Positions 8,201 through 15,922 of a stretch of 64,000 nucleotides of DNA are shown here, in pieces. Numbering within the stretch: the stretch's first letter is position 1; every line of letters starts with the position of its first letter. Below the pieces are notes generated by a model. The model worked only from the letters and a program-made list of their open reading frames with translations. It was not told where the DNA came from and did not search any database. The DNA lies in assembly GCF_028747985.1 (NCBI RefSeq), contig NZ_CP118108.1, positions 618,501-682,500 on the forward strand, read 5' to 3'. A program made the translations under genes and the position numbers. This DNA is from Paenibacillus urinalis. GTDB taxonomy: Bacteria > Bacillota > Bacilli > Paenibacillales > Paenibacillaceae.

Positions 8201-9892
8201 GTGTTTGCTGTCAAGAATATTCTGCTGCAGATCCTGCTGGCAGGAATTACGCCACTTCTCTTTTCGTTATTTATTGGACGCATGCGCAGTCCTATTCATG
8301 ACTTGAATTCGTCTCCTATTTCAAAGACTACTGAGAGACATTTGCTGCTGGCATGCATAATATCCATGGTGTTCTGTGTTGTTTTCTCTACGACTTTATT
8401 TGATTCCCTGTATTTGAATTTAGATACACTCGCTGTTTCGTTGGCAATTCTTTATGGAAGCACTTCGGCGGGTCTATTTGTGTCGATTTTTAGTGCGTTA
8501 TTGTTTGTATTTACAACGGATTTATGGAATGATCCTCTGATCTTTCTTCAATCCGGTATTTTGTTGTATCCTATTTTGCTCGTGCTGGCAAAGCGTTTCA
8601 AGCAAGAGGGACTGGAAGGCAAAAGAAAGCTGTTCCTGATTCCATTTGCGCTCTTCGCAATGATCAGCATGGCTGCAGCGTTTGCTTCATATTTCGCCAA
8701 GGCAGACTCGGTTCAGATTGACTTTATTCTATATTCTCTTGTTTACTCGCTCCTGTCTCTAGGAACAGGACTGGCCATTATTCAATTCACAGAGCTTCAG
8801 TTCGTGCAGCAGGCGCTTGCCTCCGAGATTGAAGCGAAACGCAGGCAGTTCATGCACCATTCCCATTTGAACAAGCAGCTATTGAACACGATCCCTGTCT
8901 CGGTCGTCGCTTTTGATGTCGATGGGCGAATTGTGAACATGAACGAGCGAATGTTAGACGATCTGCGCAGAAGGAATCCCGGTATGAATCAGGAGTCCGA
9001 TATGATTGGCAAGCGCATTGAATCGATCGTTGGACAAGAACACGGGTCACGAGTAACAGAGAGAATCCGAACTGCTTCAAAGAGTGGAGAGATCTCTTCA
9101 GAGTATTTGAATGTCGGACCTTATATTTTCCATACATTAATCTCACCGGTCAGAGATCCTTATGAAGGATCCTTGATTGGAAGCTCACTTGTGCTGCAGG
9201 ATATCACGGAGCTGGAGAATCTCCGTAACGAGCTTGCACATGTAGAGAGGCTCAGCCTTGTTGGACAAATGGCTGCCAGTATCACGCATGAAGTCAGGAA
9301 TCCAATGGCAGTCGTAAGAGGCTTTCTGCAATTAATGCATGAGAGAAGTCCGCGGTCACTTGATCACTATTATCGGATTGTTATGGAAGAATTAGACCGG
9401 GCAAACGGAATTATAACGGATTTTTTGTCCCTCGCTCAGAATCGGATCGTTGAGAAGGAAGAGGTTCACCTGCATGATATTATCCACGATATGCTTCCGC
9501 TGCTAATGGCTGATGCGAACATGAGGGGGCAGTCGGTTAAGCTTAACTTGAGCGAAAGGATACCTAAATATCATCTGAACTCCAAGGAAATGAAGCAGCT
9601 GATCTTGAATTTGGCACGTAACGGTATGGAGGCTATGGACAACAAGGGAACACTCTATATCGAGACATCGTGTGAGCAGAATCGAATCCTGCTTAAGGTC
9701 ATCGACGAAGGTCCGGGTATTCCGCCGGCAGTCCAAGAGAAGCTGTTCGAGCCTTTTTATACGACCAAATCGAAGGGCACCGGTCTCGGACTTGCGTTAT
9801 GCCGGGGTATTGCTGAGCGGCATAACGCCGCCATTCAGGTGGACTCTGGTGATGGACGGGGCACGATATTTACCGTTGTTTTTAAACTGTAG
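8201..9892 (+). CDS. membrane PAS sensor histidine kinase (sporulation-kinase-like)
   Basis: 563 residues. GTG start after GAGGAG (rather long spacing). Residues 1-200 hold about six membrane helices resembling the 5TMR-LYT sensor domain; a PAS domain follows (about 220-345; VVAFDVDGRIVNMN). The dimerisation/phosphoacceptor helix is MAASITHEVRNPMAVVRGFL with His363. The ATPase domain shows the N box (LILNLARNGMEAM), G1 (DEGPGIP) and G2 (GTGLGLALCRG). No response regulator is adjacent, so it is an orphan kinase; this layout is like the B. subtilis kinases KinB-KinE that feed the Spo0 phosphorelay. That role is an inference. Confidence 0.88.
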   Translation: MFAVKNILLQILLAGITPLLFSLFIGRMRSPIHDLNSSPISKTTERHLLLACIISMVFCVVFSTTLFDSLYLNLDTLAVSLAILYGSTSAGLFVSIFSALLFVFTTDLWNDPLIFLQSGILLYPILLVLAKRFKQEGLEGKRKLFLIPFALFAMISMAAAFASYFAKADSVQIDFILYSLVYSLLSLGTGLAIIQFTELQFVQQALASEIEAKRRQFMHHSHLNKQLLNTIPVSVVAFDVDGRIVNMNERMLDDLRRRNPGMNQESDMIGKRIESIVGQEHGSRVTERIRTASKSGEISSEYLNVGPYIFHTLISPVRDPYEGSLIGSSLVLQDITELENLRNELAHVERLSLVGQMAASITHEVRNPMAVVRGFLQLMHERSPRSLDHYYRIVMEELDRANGIITDFLSLAQNRIVEKEEVHLHDIIHDMLPLLMADANMRGQSVKLNLSERIPKYHLNSKEMKQLILNLARNGMEAMDNKGTLYIETSCEQNRILLKVIDEGPGIPPAVQEKLFEPFYTTKSKGTGLGLALCRGIAERHNAAIQVDSGDGRGTIFTVVFKL

Positions 9893-10015
9893 AGCTGCCT
9901 GCTTGTATATGCTGCTTGAAGGATAGAAATGATCGTCTGGAGTCATAATAACATGGCCATCTGTTAGTTAAACGGGTGAGAATCCTAATCTTGAAGTGAA
10001 AAAGGAGAGTTTCCC

Positions 10016-10135
10016 ATGGCGAAAAATGATTCCAAACAACAGGAAATCCAGAAGCAGTCCAATAAGAAGAACCAGAGAGGGCAAGGTCAAATCGTTGACA
10101 AGAAGCTCGACGGGGATAATTTCCCGGCAACGTAG
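10016..10135 (+). CDS. small basic hydrophilic protein (39 residues), possibly spore-related
   Basis: A 39-codon frame starting MAKNDSKQQEIQKQS and ending DGDNFPAT. It is rich in Lys, Gln and Asn with no Cys or hydrophobic segment. AAAGGAG lies 9 bases before the ATG, as strong a site as its neighbours have. The composition is like minor small acid-soluble spore proteins of Bacillales, but I do not recognise a specific one. It sits between the kinase and the bacilliredoxin gene. Real gene likely, function unknown. Confidence 0.6.
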   Translation: MAKNDSKQQEIQKQSNKKNQRGQGQIVDKKLDGDNFPAT

Positions 10136-10210
10136 GTTTGTTACTTCGTGAGATTACAGGCCATTCTTGGTCAGTAAAATCTCAGGTGCCTGGTTTGACA
10201 TGTCTATCTC

Positions 10211-10238
10211 TTGCGTTCACAACTTAGGAATGTATAAT
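10211..10238 (+). promoter_or_regulatory. promoter of bacilliredoxin gene
   Basis: TATAAT at 10233-10238 with TTGCGT 16 bases upstream; about 28 bases to the ATG at 10266. Confidence 0.5.
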
Positions 10239-10265
10239 AAAAGTTAGTGAAGGAGTGAATAGAAC

Positions 10266-10700
10266 ATGTCAATGTCTTTTGACCAATACATGAAAGATAT
10301 GGTTCAACCAATGAGGGATGAACTGACACGTCTCGGTATCGAAGAGCTTCGTACCGTAGAAGAAGTAGAAGCTAAACTGCCGGGTGCTGAAGGAACTGCC
10401 CTTGTTGTCGTCAATTCGGTTTGCGGCTGCGCAGCAGGTCAAGCACGTCCTGGTGTAGCCAGAGCGCTGGAGAATGAAATAACCCCTGACCACTTGTTTA
10501 CGGTATTTGCAGGTCAGGATAAAGAAGCGACTGCTCAAGCTCGTGAATATTTTGCTCCATACCCGCCATCCTCCCCTTCCATTGCTTTGATGAAGGATGG
10601 AGAGCTGGTACACTTTATCGAGCGTCATCAGATTGAGAATCGTTCTGCTGAAGAGATTGCGGCTGATCTGGTGGGAGCATTTAACCAGTATTGCAAATAA
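10266..10700 (+). CDS. bacilliredoxin, BrxA/BrxB family
   Basis: 144 residues, thioredoxin-like fold. The VVVNSVCGCAAGQARPG segment carries the CGC active site of the YphP/YqiW family, and VFAGQDKEATAQAREYF and PPSSPSIAL are hallmark blocks. In Bacillus these cytosolic proteins remove bacillithiol from S-bacillithiolated proteins after oxidative stress (de-bacillithiolation), so the organism probably makes bacillithiol. The sequence mixes features of BrxA and BrxB, so I give no symbol. Monocistronic: own promoter and a strong terminator 12 bases after the stop. Confidence 0.93.
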   Translation: MSMSFDQYMKDMVQPMRDELTRLGIEELRTVEEVEAKLPGAEGTALVVVNSVCGCAAGQARPGVARALENEITPDHLFTVFAGQDKEATAQAREYFAPYPPSSPSIALMKDGELVHFIERHQIENRSAEEIAADLVGAFNQYCK

Positions 10701-10711
10701 GTTAGTTACAT

Positions 10712-10757
10712 AACGCCCCGATTCTTTCGGATTAGTCCCGAAATTACGGGGCGTTTT
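10712..10757 (+). terminator. terminator after bacilliredoxin
   Basis: AACGCCCCG and CGGGGCGTT arms followed by TT; the loop holds a second small CGG/CCG pairing. Confidence 0.85.
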
Positions 10758-10810
10758 GGCTTTTTCCATTATTCATACTTACTAATCTCTAAGAGACGGG
10801 GTGCGTAAAC

Positions 10811-11620
10811 ATGAGTTTACAAGAACAAATCATCGCAGAATTACGAGTGAAACCAGAGATCAACGTGGAAGAAGAGGTTCGGAAACGGGTGAATTTCCTG
10901 AAGGAGTACGTCCTAAAGTCAGGCACAAAAGGACTGCTTATTGCGATCAGCGGCGGTATTGATAGTGCGGTAGCGACAGCGCTCTGTAAGCAGGCTACGG
11001 ATGAACTGACAGAGGAGAAGGGTGAAGAATACAAGACACTGGGCGTATTCCAGCCTTACGGAGAACAAGTGGATATTGCCCACAGCTATGCGGTAGCGAA
11101 GGCATTTGACCTGAAATATACGGTGGAGACAAATATCGAAGAAGCGGTCAACGAGATTGCTCTTGAAGTAGAGCATGGTTTCAAATCTCTTGGAGCTCCG
11201 CGTCATATGACACCGCAGGGCAAAGGGAATGTGAAGGCCAGAACTCGAATGGTTGTACAGTACGCATTGTCGTTTGAAATGAATCTGCTCGTTGTCGGGA
11301 CAGATCATGCATCGGAAGCTATTACGGGCTTCTACACCAAATGGGGCGATGGCGCCGTTGATATTACGCCGCTGACCAGCCTGAATAAACGTCAGGTCCG
11401 TCAAATTGCAGCCTATGTGGGCGTGCCGCAGGAGGTTCTGGACAAGGCGCCGACAGCGGGACTATGGGAAGGCCAGACCGATGAGAAGGAACTTGGTATT
11501 ACATATGATGATAACAGCGACTATTTGGAAGGCAAGGAGATCAATGCAGAAGCAAGAGAGAAGCTTGAAGCAGCCTACCTTCGTACAGCACATAAACGCA
11601 ATGCGATTCCGGGTATCTGA
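10811..11620 (+). CDS. nadE: NH3-dependent NAD+ synthetase
   Basis: 269 residues. Catalyses the last step of NAD synthesis, amidating deamido-NAD with ammonia and ATP. The ATP-pyrophosphatase loop ISGGIDSAVA is at about residue 46; TGFYTKWGDGAVDITPL and the KAPTAGLWEGQTDEKELG block near 215 are NadE hallmarks. The length matches ammonia-dependent bacterial enzymes without a glutaminase domain. Ribosome site GAGACGGGG precedes the ATG. Flanked by terminators, so probably its own transcript. Confidence 0.97.
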   Translation: MSLQEQIIAELRVKPEINVEEEVRKRVNFLKEYVLKSGTKGLLIAISGGIDSAVATALCKQATDELTEEKGEEYKTLGVFQPYGEQVDIAHSYAVAKAFDLKYTVETNIEEAVNEIALEVEHGFKSLGAPRHMTPQGKGNVKARTRMVVQYALSFEMNLLVVGTDHASEAITGFYTKWGDGAVDITPLTSLNKRQVRQIAAYVGVPQEVLDKAPTAGLWEGQTDEKELGITYDDNSDYLEGKEINAEAREKLEAAYLRTAHKRNAIPGI

Positions 11621-11644
11621 TTAGCGGGTGCCTATAAGCAAGAG

Positions 11645-11689
11645 AACCCTCGTAATATGGGACAATTTACTGCCCTGACGAGGGTTTTT
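11645..11689 (+). terminator. terminator after nadE
   Basis: AACCCTCGT and ACGAGGGTT arms followed by a T-run. Confidence 0.85.
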
Positions 11690-11742
11690 GATTTGTCCAA
11701 ACAACTGATACAATAGATTAGGTTGAAAAGGTGGTGAAGAGC

Positions 11743-12135
11743 TTGATCTACGGGATTGGCAACGATGTGCTGGAGACAGACCGGATTGCTCAAATCATGG
11801 AAGGCACTCATAGGGCCAGATTTCTCAGCCGAGTGCTGACAGAAGAGGAGCGAGCTGTACTTAGTGGGCGTACACAGAGTGAAGTTCAGTATGTATCCGG
11901 AAGGTTTGCAGCGAAGGAAGCGATATCCAAAGCGTTTGGCTGTGGAATCGGGGAGCTGCTGAGCTTCCAGGATATTGAGATTTTACCGAATAAGCTGGGG
12001 AAGCCGACTGCGACGATCTCTGAGTCCGCTTGGAAACGGCTTGGTCTTAGCGGCGAGTATTCTTACATGGTACACATCAGCATCTCGCATCAGCCAAGTG
12101 TGGCCGCTGCCTTCGCCATCGTTGAACGGATGTAA
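11743..12135 (+). CDS. acpS: holo-[acyl-carrier-protein] synthase
   Basis: 130 residues. Transfers 4'-phosphopantetheine from CoA to the acyl carrier protein Ser, activating fatty-acid synthesis. IYGIGNDVLETDRI supplies the Mg-binding Asp, and FAAKEAISKAFG the conserved Glu/Lys of group I transferases; HISISHQPSVAAAFAI is the usual end. I chose TTG 11743 because it gives the family N-terminus MIYGIG and AAGGTGG lies 9 bases upstream; in-frame GTGs at 11731 and 11734 overlap that site. The mutY gene follows 52 bases later. Confidence 0.93.
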   Translation: MIYGIGNDVLETDRIAQIMEGTHRARFLSRVLTEEERAVLSGRTQSEVQYVSGRFAAKEAISKAFGCGIGELLSFQDIEILPNKLGKPTATISESAWKRLGLSGEYSYMVHISISHQPSVAAAFAIVERM

Positions 12136-12187
12136 CTGAGGATTATACGAATCATTTAGTATTACAGAATGGGAGAATAGGAATCGA

Positions 12188-13342
12188 ATGAATCATAGCA
12201 ATGCAAAAAAATTCTTTAGCACGGAGCTGCTTCATTGGTATATGCAAAATAAACGCGATCTTCCGTGGCGGCGACATCGGGACCCGTATTACATATGGGT
12301 ATCGGAGATCATGCTGCAGCAGACAAGAGTGGATACGGTGATCCCGTATTTTCAGCGTTTTATTGAACGCTTTCCGACGATACAGGATTTGGCAGAGGCT
12401 CCTGAGGAGGACGTGCTCAAGCTGTGGGAGGGACTGGGATATTACTCTCGTGCCCGTAATTTGCAGGCAGCCGCAAGGCAGGTCATGGAGCAGCATGGCG
12501 GGGAAGTTCCGAACCAGAAGGACGCGGTCTTTAATCTTAAAGGCGTTGGTCCTTACACTGCGGGTGCAATACTGAGCATCGCGTTTAATCAGCCACAGCC
12601 TGCGGTAGATGGAAATGTCATGCGGGTGCTGTCACGTTATTTTCTGATCGAAGATGACATTATGAAGGGCAGCACAAGAGTCAAGATGGAGTCGCTGGCA
12701 GAGGAGCTCATCCCGGAGGGACGAGCATCGGATTTCAATCAGGCACTAATGGAGCTCGGAGCGCTCGTATGTACACCCAAATCTCCACATTGTCTGACCT
12801 GTCCAGTGATGGAGATGTGCACGGGACGGATTGAGGGACGGGAAGAAACCTTACCTGTGAAGAAAAAGGCCAAGCCCCCTCGCCCCGAGCAGAGAATTGC
12901 TGCGCTTGTTGTCGGTACGGGGGTGAATGAAGGGAAGGTGCTGGTTCGTCAGCGTCCTGCAACCGGCTTGCTGGCCAAGATGTGGGAGCTTCCTCATATG
13001 CAGGCATCAGCACCTGGCGAGCTGGCCCATCTGGTTCCTCACGAGCCTGCGATGGATCTGATTGCCGGACATTTGCTTGAGGAGGGCTATCACGTTAAGC
13101 CTACAACGTTCTGGAGAATGGCTGAGCATACCTTCAGCCATATTCATTGGAATCTGCAGGTATATCATTGTGCAGAAGCGGAAGCTGTGCTGACATCCTC
13201 TATGGTTGCAGAGCAGGTCGAAGCATATAAGGAAGAAGGACATCTGTACCGATGGATCGAGCCGAAGGATATGGATACCATGGCCTTTCCGAATGTATTT
13301 CTGAAATTATTGCGCGATTATTTTAATGAGTTGAAAGACTAG
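12188..13342 (+). CDS. mutY: A/G-specific adenine DNA glycosylase
   Basis: 384 residues. Removes adenine mispaired with 8-oxoguanine. The LPWRRHRDPYYIWVSEIMLQQTRV N-terminus, the helix-hairpin-helix LKGVGPYTAGAILSIAF with the catalytic Asp in QPAVDGNVMRVLSRY, and the 4Fe-4S loop with four Cys (CTPKSPHCLTCPVMEMC) are all present. The C-terminal third is a NUDIX-like domain (from about residue 235) that reads the 8-oxoG. GGGAGAATAG precedes the ATG. Co-oriented with acpS, strong terminator behind. Confidence 0.96.
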   Translation: MNHSNAKKFFSTELLHWYMQNKRDLPWRRHRDPYYIWVSEIMLQQTRVDTVIPYFQRFIERFPTIQDLAEAPEEDVLKLWEGLGYYSRARNLQAAARQVMEQHGGEVPNQKDAVFNLKGVGPYTAGAILSIAFNQPQPAVDGNVMRVLSRYFLIEDDIMKGSTRVKMESLAEELIPEGRASDFNQALMELGALVCTPKSPHCLTCPVMEMCTGRIEGREETLPVKKKAKPPRPEQRIAALVVGTGVNEGKVLVRQRPATGLLAKMWELPHMQASAPGELAHLVPHEPAMDLIAGHLLEEGYHVKPTTFWRMAEHTFSHIHWNLQVYHCAEAEAVLTSSMVAEQVEAYKEEGHLYRWIEPKDMDTMAFPNVFLKLLRDYFNELKD

Positions 13343-13360
13343 ATAGTGAAGAGCTTAAGA

Positions 13361-13418
13361 AAAAAAGCAGTCTCAGAATAAAACGGCAAAGGCCGCTTTA
13401 TTCTGGACTGCTTTTTTT
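13361..13418. terminator. bidirectional terminator between mutY and sodA
   Basis: AAAAAAGCAGTC ... GACTGCTTTTTTT with an inner CAGAATAAA/TTTATTCTG stem; A- and T-runs on both sides serve the convergent genes. Confidence 0.92.
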
Positions 13419-13463
13419 AGAAGCAAACAGCGTTGCCGCTGTTTAACTGCAGAGGTCTAATTC

Positions 13464-14075
13464 TTATTTCGCTGCAGCGTAACGTTTATTTACTTCATCC
13501 CAGTTGATTACATTCCAGAATGCTCCGATGTAGTCAGGACGTTTGTTTTGATATTTCAGGTAGTAAGCATGCTCCCATACATCCAGACCAAGAACTGGAG
13601 TCAAGCCTTCAAATACAGGGCTGTCCTGGTTAGGCGTGCTTGTGATTGCCAATTTGCCGTCTTTGCCAACAACCAGCCAAGCCCAGCCGCTGCCGAAACG
13701 AGTTGTTGCTGCTTTTGCAAAATCTTCTTTGAATTTGTCATAGCCGCCTAGCTCGCTGTCAATTGCTGCAGCGATTTCGCCTGTAGGAGCGCCACCGCCG
13801 TTAGGTCCGATAATTTCCCAGAACAGGCTGTGGTTGTAATGACCGCCGCCGTTGTTGCGGACTGCTGTACGGATGCTCTCAGGTACGCTGTCGAGGTTCG
13901 CAAGCAGCTCTTCAAGGGATTTCTCTTGAAGCTCAGGAGCGCTTTCCAAAGCAGCGTTCAGGTTCGTTACATAAGTATTGTGATGGCGATCGTGGTGGAT
14001 TTCCATCGTTTGAGCGTCGATATGTGGTTCTAATGCATCGTTTGCGTAAGGAAGTGCTGGTAATTGGAATGCCAT
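13464..14075 (-). CDS. sodA: superoxide dismutase, Mn type
   Basis: 203 residues. Converts superoxide to hydrogen peroxide and oxygen. Metal ligands are visible: His27 in MEIHHDRHH, the His of HYNHSLFWE, and Asp/His of [11 protein letters not shown]. The [10 protein letters not shown] block and Gln in [10 protein letters not shown] point to Mn rather than Fe specificity. ATG at 14075 is chosen because AGGAGG precedes it by 10 bases; the longer frame upstream has no such site. Cytosolic. A second SOD-domain gene lies at 19795. Confidence 0.96.
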   Translation of the reverse strand: MAFQLPALPYANDALEPHIDAQTMEIHHDRHHNTYVTNLNAALESAPELQEKSLEELLANLDSVPESIRTAVRNNGGGHYNHSLFWEIIGPNGGGAPTGEIAAAIDSELGGYDKFKEDFAKAATTRFGSGWAWLVVGKDGKLAITSTPNQDSPVFEGLTPVLGLDVWEHAYYLKYQNKRPDYIGAFWNVINWDEVNKRYAAAK

Positions 14076-14296
14076 GATTGAAATTCCTCCTAAAAATAAA
14101 TTAAAGGTTAAATCTTTATGTAGATTTCCCCTCGACACTTATATTAAACCTTATTCAGTCTATTTAATCAACATTTTTGTTTGTTAAGCTGTTATAAAAG
14201 GGTTTTAATATAACATGAAATTAACAAAACAATTTTCAAACTCTATTACTGTGTTAACTAGTTTAACACCAAATATACAAAGTTTAGCAATAAAAA

Positions 14297-14324
14297 TGTA
14301 AGCGCTTGATATTAAGCGCTTACA
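14297..14324. promoter_or_regulatory. 11-bp inverted repeat, cre-like / terminator-like, upstream of sodA
   Basis: TGTAAGCGCTT (14297-14307), a 6-base spacer, then AAGCGCTTACA (14314-14324): a perfect dyad. Each arm looks like half of a CcpA cre site. Read on the minus strand it is followed by TTTTTATT, so it could instead be a terminator or leader attenuator. It lies about 220 bases before the sodA start codon. Confidence 0.6.
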
Positions 14325-14455
14325 GAAGAAAAAGCGTGTTTTCTGGAGCAAAGTGTGGTTTAATGGACGATGAAGAAGATATATCTCGTTTTTTGTCATA
14401 TTATCATTTCCTGAACATTTCTGGCTCTCCTTAATAGGCGTGGCAGATGTTTCGG

Positions 14456-14475
14456 CCGGCTTTTTGCCGGTTTTT
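14456..14475 (+). terminator. small terminator-like hairpin
   Basis: CCGGC, five T, GCCGG, then TTTTT. No upstream plus-strand gene explains it; it may end a short untranslated transcript. Confidence 0.5.
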
Positions 14476-14591
14476 CCGTCTGTACATATCATTCTAATAT
14501 ATTCAGATGGATCATCATCGGGTTTTTGGTAAAAAGGGCGTGCCTTTTTTGTAAAACCTCACTAAAGATAACGAAAAGGGAGATTTAGCAG

Positions 14592-15017
14592 ATGAACGTT
14601 CGTTCCTTTCAGTTGAGTGACGCAAATGGTGTAACAGAGCTTCTTGCGGCTGCTTTGTCGGAAGATTGCTTTGAGAACACGATGGGTCCTTTCGCTCGCC
14701 AGTTGTCCTGGGATTCAGACCTTATTATGGTTGCTGAGCAGGATGGGGAGCTGATCGGTGCTTTAATCGGTACTATTGATCAGAACCATGGTTGTATTTA
14801 TCGTATTGCGGTTCACCCTGATTTCAGACGTCAAGGCGTTGGAAAAGCCCTGGTTAAGGCGCTTGAACAGCGTTTTCAACAGCGCAAGGTAAGAGGGGTG
14901 TGGGTCGCTGGTGATGAGCATAACAAAGCCGCGATGCCGCTATATGAAGCGATGGGTTACGGAGCTAGTCAGGTCATGAAGGCATTCCAGAATCTTAGTA
15001 TTCTTGCACACAGCTAA
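14592..15017 (+). CDS. GNAT-family N-acetyltransferase
   Basis: 141 residues. The N-terminus MNVRSFQLSDANGVTELL and the central IAVHPDFRRQGVGKALVKALEQRF (acetyl-CoA pyrophosphate loop R-x-x-G-x-G/A) are standard for single-domain GNAT enzymes. The C-terminal YEAMGYGASQVMKAF matches the usual last strand. AAAAGGGAG lies about 10 bases upstream of the ATG. The substrate cannot be told. Followed by a terminator; the signal peptidase gene comes next. Confidence 0.88.
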   Translation: MNVRSFQLSDANGVTELLAAALSEDCFENTMGPFARQLSWDSDLIMVAEQDGELIGALIGTIDQNHGCIYRIAVHPDFRRQGVGKALVKALEQRFQQRKVRGVWVAGDEHNKAAMPLYEAMGYGASQVMKAFQNLSILAHS

Positions 15018-15140
15018 TAGAGTGCTTTGAATGCAAGGTATAGGTTTGCTAGATTGGCGTCTCATGTTCAAGCAATGAGCGAGATTAGATATAGAGAGAG
15101 AACATAGGTATTATTCTATTTTATTGCTAATCCATAATAG

Positions 15141-15186
15141 GCATATCTTGGCTTCCAATTGCAAATGGAACTGAGATATGCTTTTC
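15141..15186 (+). terminator. terminator before lepB
   Basis: GCATATCT and AGATATGC arms with an inner CCA/TGG pairing, then TTTT. Confidence 0.65.
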
Positions 15187-15231
15187 TATTGATATGGCAT
15201 TTTTAATATAATCTTGAGGTGATAGAAGCAA

Positions 15232-15816
15232 ATGAGCCGCGAAATACCGCCAGATATAGAGAATACGGCGACAACATCCTCTTCGGGCTCAACTCTGTCT
15301 GGAGAGCTTCTGGATTGGCTTAAGACCATTTTGGTTGCTGTCGTACTGATGCTGCTTCTTAATTTGTTTGTCTTCAATATTTCCATTGTTAAGGGCGAAT
15401 CAATGCAGCCAACCCTAGTTGAACAAGATCGTTTGTTCATTAATAAGATCGTATACGAATTTGATACGCCGAAGCGTCACGACGTCGTCGTGCTGCATGA
15501 TCCGAGCCATACGCCTGATCGTAAAGAATTCCTTGTCAAAAGAGTCATTGGTATTCCCGGGGATATGGTAGAAATACGGGAACACGTACTATATATCAAC
15601 GAAGAGCCTCAGACGGAACCCTATACAAATACTCCAATTGAGGATCCGGATTTTGGTCCAATCCGGCTTGAAGAAGGCCGTTACTTCGTTATGGGAGATA
15701 ACAGGCATGCAGGCAAGAGCAAGGATAGCCGATCGTTTGGGAGTGTCTCAGCTGAAGAGATCGTCGGGAAGGCCGAATTTATTTTTTGGCCGATGAGTGA
15801 TATGAAGAAGCTGTGA
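15232..15816 (+). CDS. lepB: type I signal peptidase
   Basis: 194 residues. Membrane-anchored serine protease that cleaves signal peptides of secreted proteins outside the membrane. One transmembrane helix (about 30-52), then catalytic Ser57 in KGESMQPTL and catalytic Lys103 in FLVKRVIGIPGD. The late block YFVMGDNRHAGKSKDSRSFG is the family box E. Length and single-helix design fit Gram-positive SipS-type enzymes. AGGTGATAG precedes the ATG. The next gene starts 106 bases later. Confidence 0.95.
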   Translation: MSREIPPDIENTATTSSSGSTLSGELLDWLKTILVAVVLMLLLNLFVFNISIVKGESMQPTLVEQDRLFINKIVYEFDTPKRHDVVVLHDPSHTPDRKEFLVKRVIGIPGDMVEIREHVLYINEEPQTEPYTNTPIEDPDFGPIRLEEGRYFVMGDNRHAGKSKDSRSFGSVSAEEIVGKAEFIFWPMSDMKKL

Positions 15817-15922
15817 ATGGGAACAGAAGATTAGGCTATACAGATATATGTGAGGAATTCACGTTTATTCCATTGAAGACAGCCAGAGATATTATGAATT
15901 GGATTAGATTAGAGGTGATCAT

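Larger units (their letters stand above)
14139..14591. other. gene-free region between sodA and the GNAT gene
   Basis: About 450 AT-rich bases with no convincing coding sequence. It contains the 28-base dyad at 14297 and a small plus-strand terminator-like hairpin at 14456. A likely sodA promoter on the minus strand (TTGATT, 17 bases, TTTAAT) lies at its left end near 14140-14170. I could not match the rest to a known RNA family. Confidence 0.5.

Noticed and set aside
14205..14492. 95-codon minus-strand frame in the sodA upstream gap
   Set aside because: Runs straight through the dyad and the hairpin, with no ribosome site and no recognisable protein pattern.
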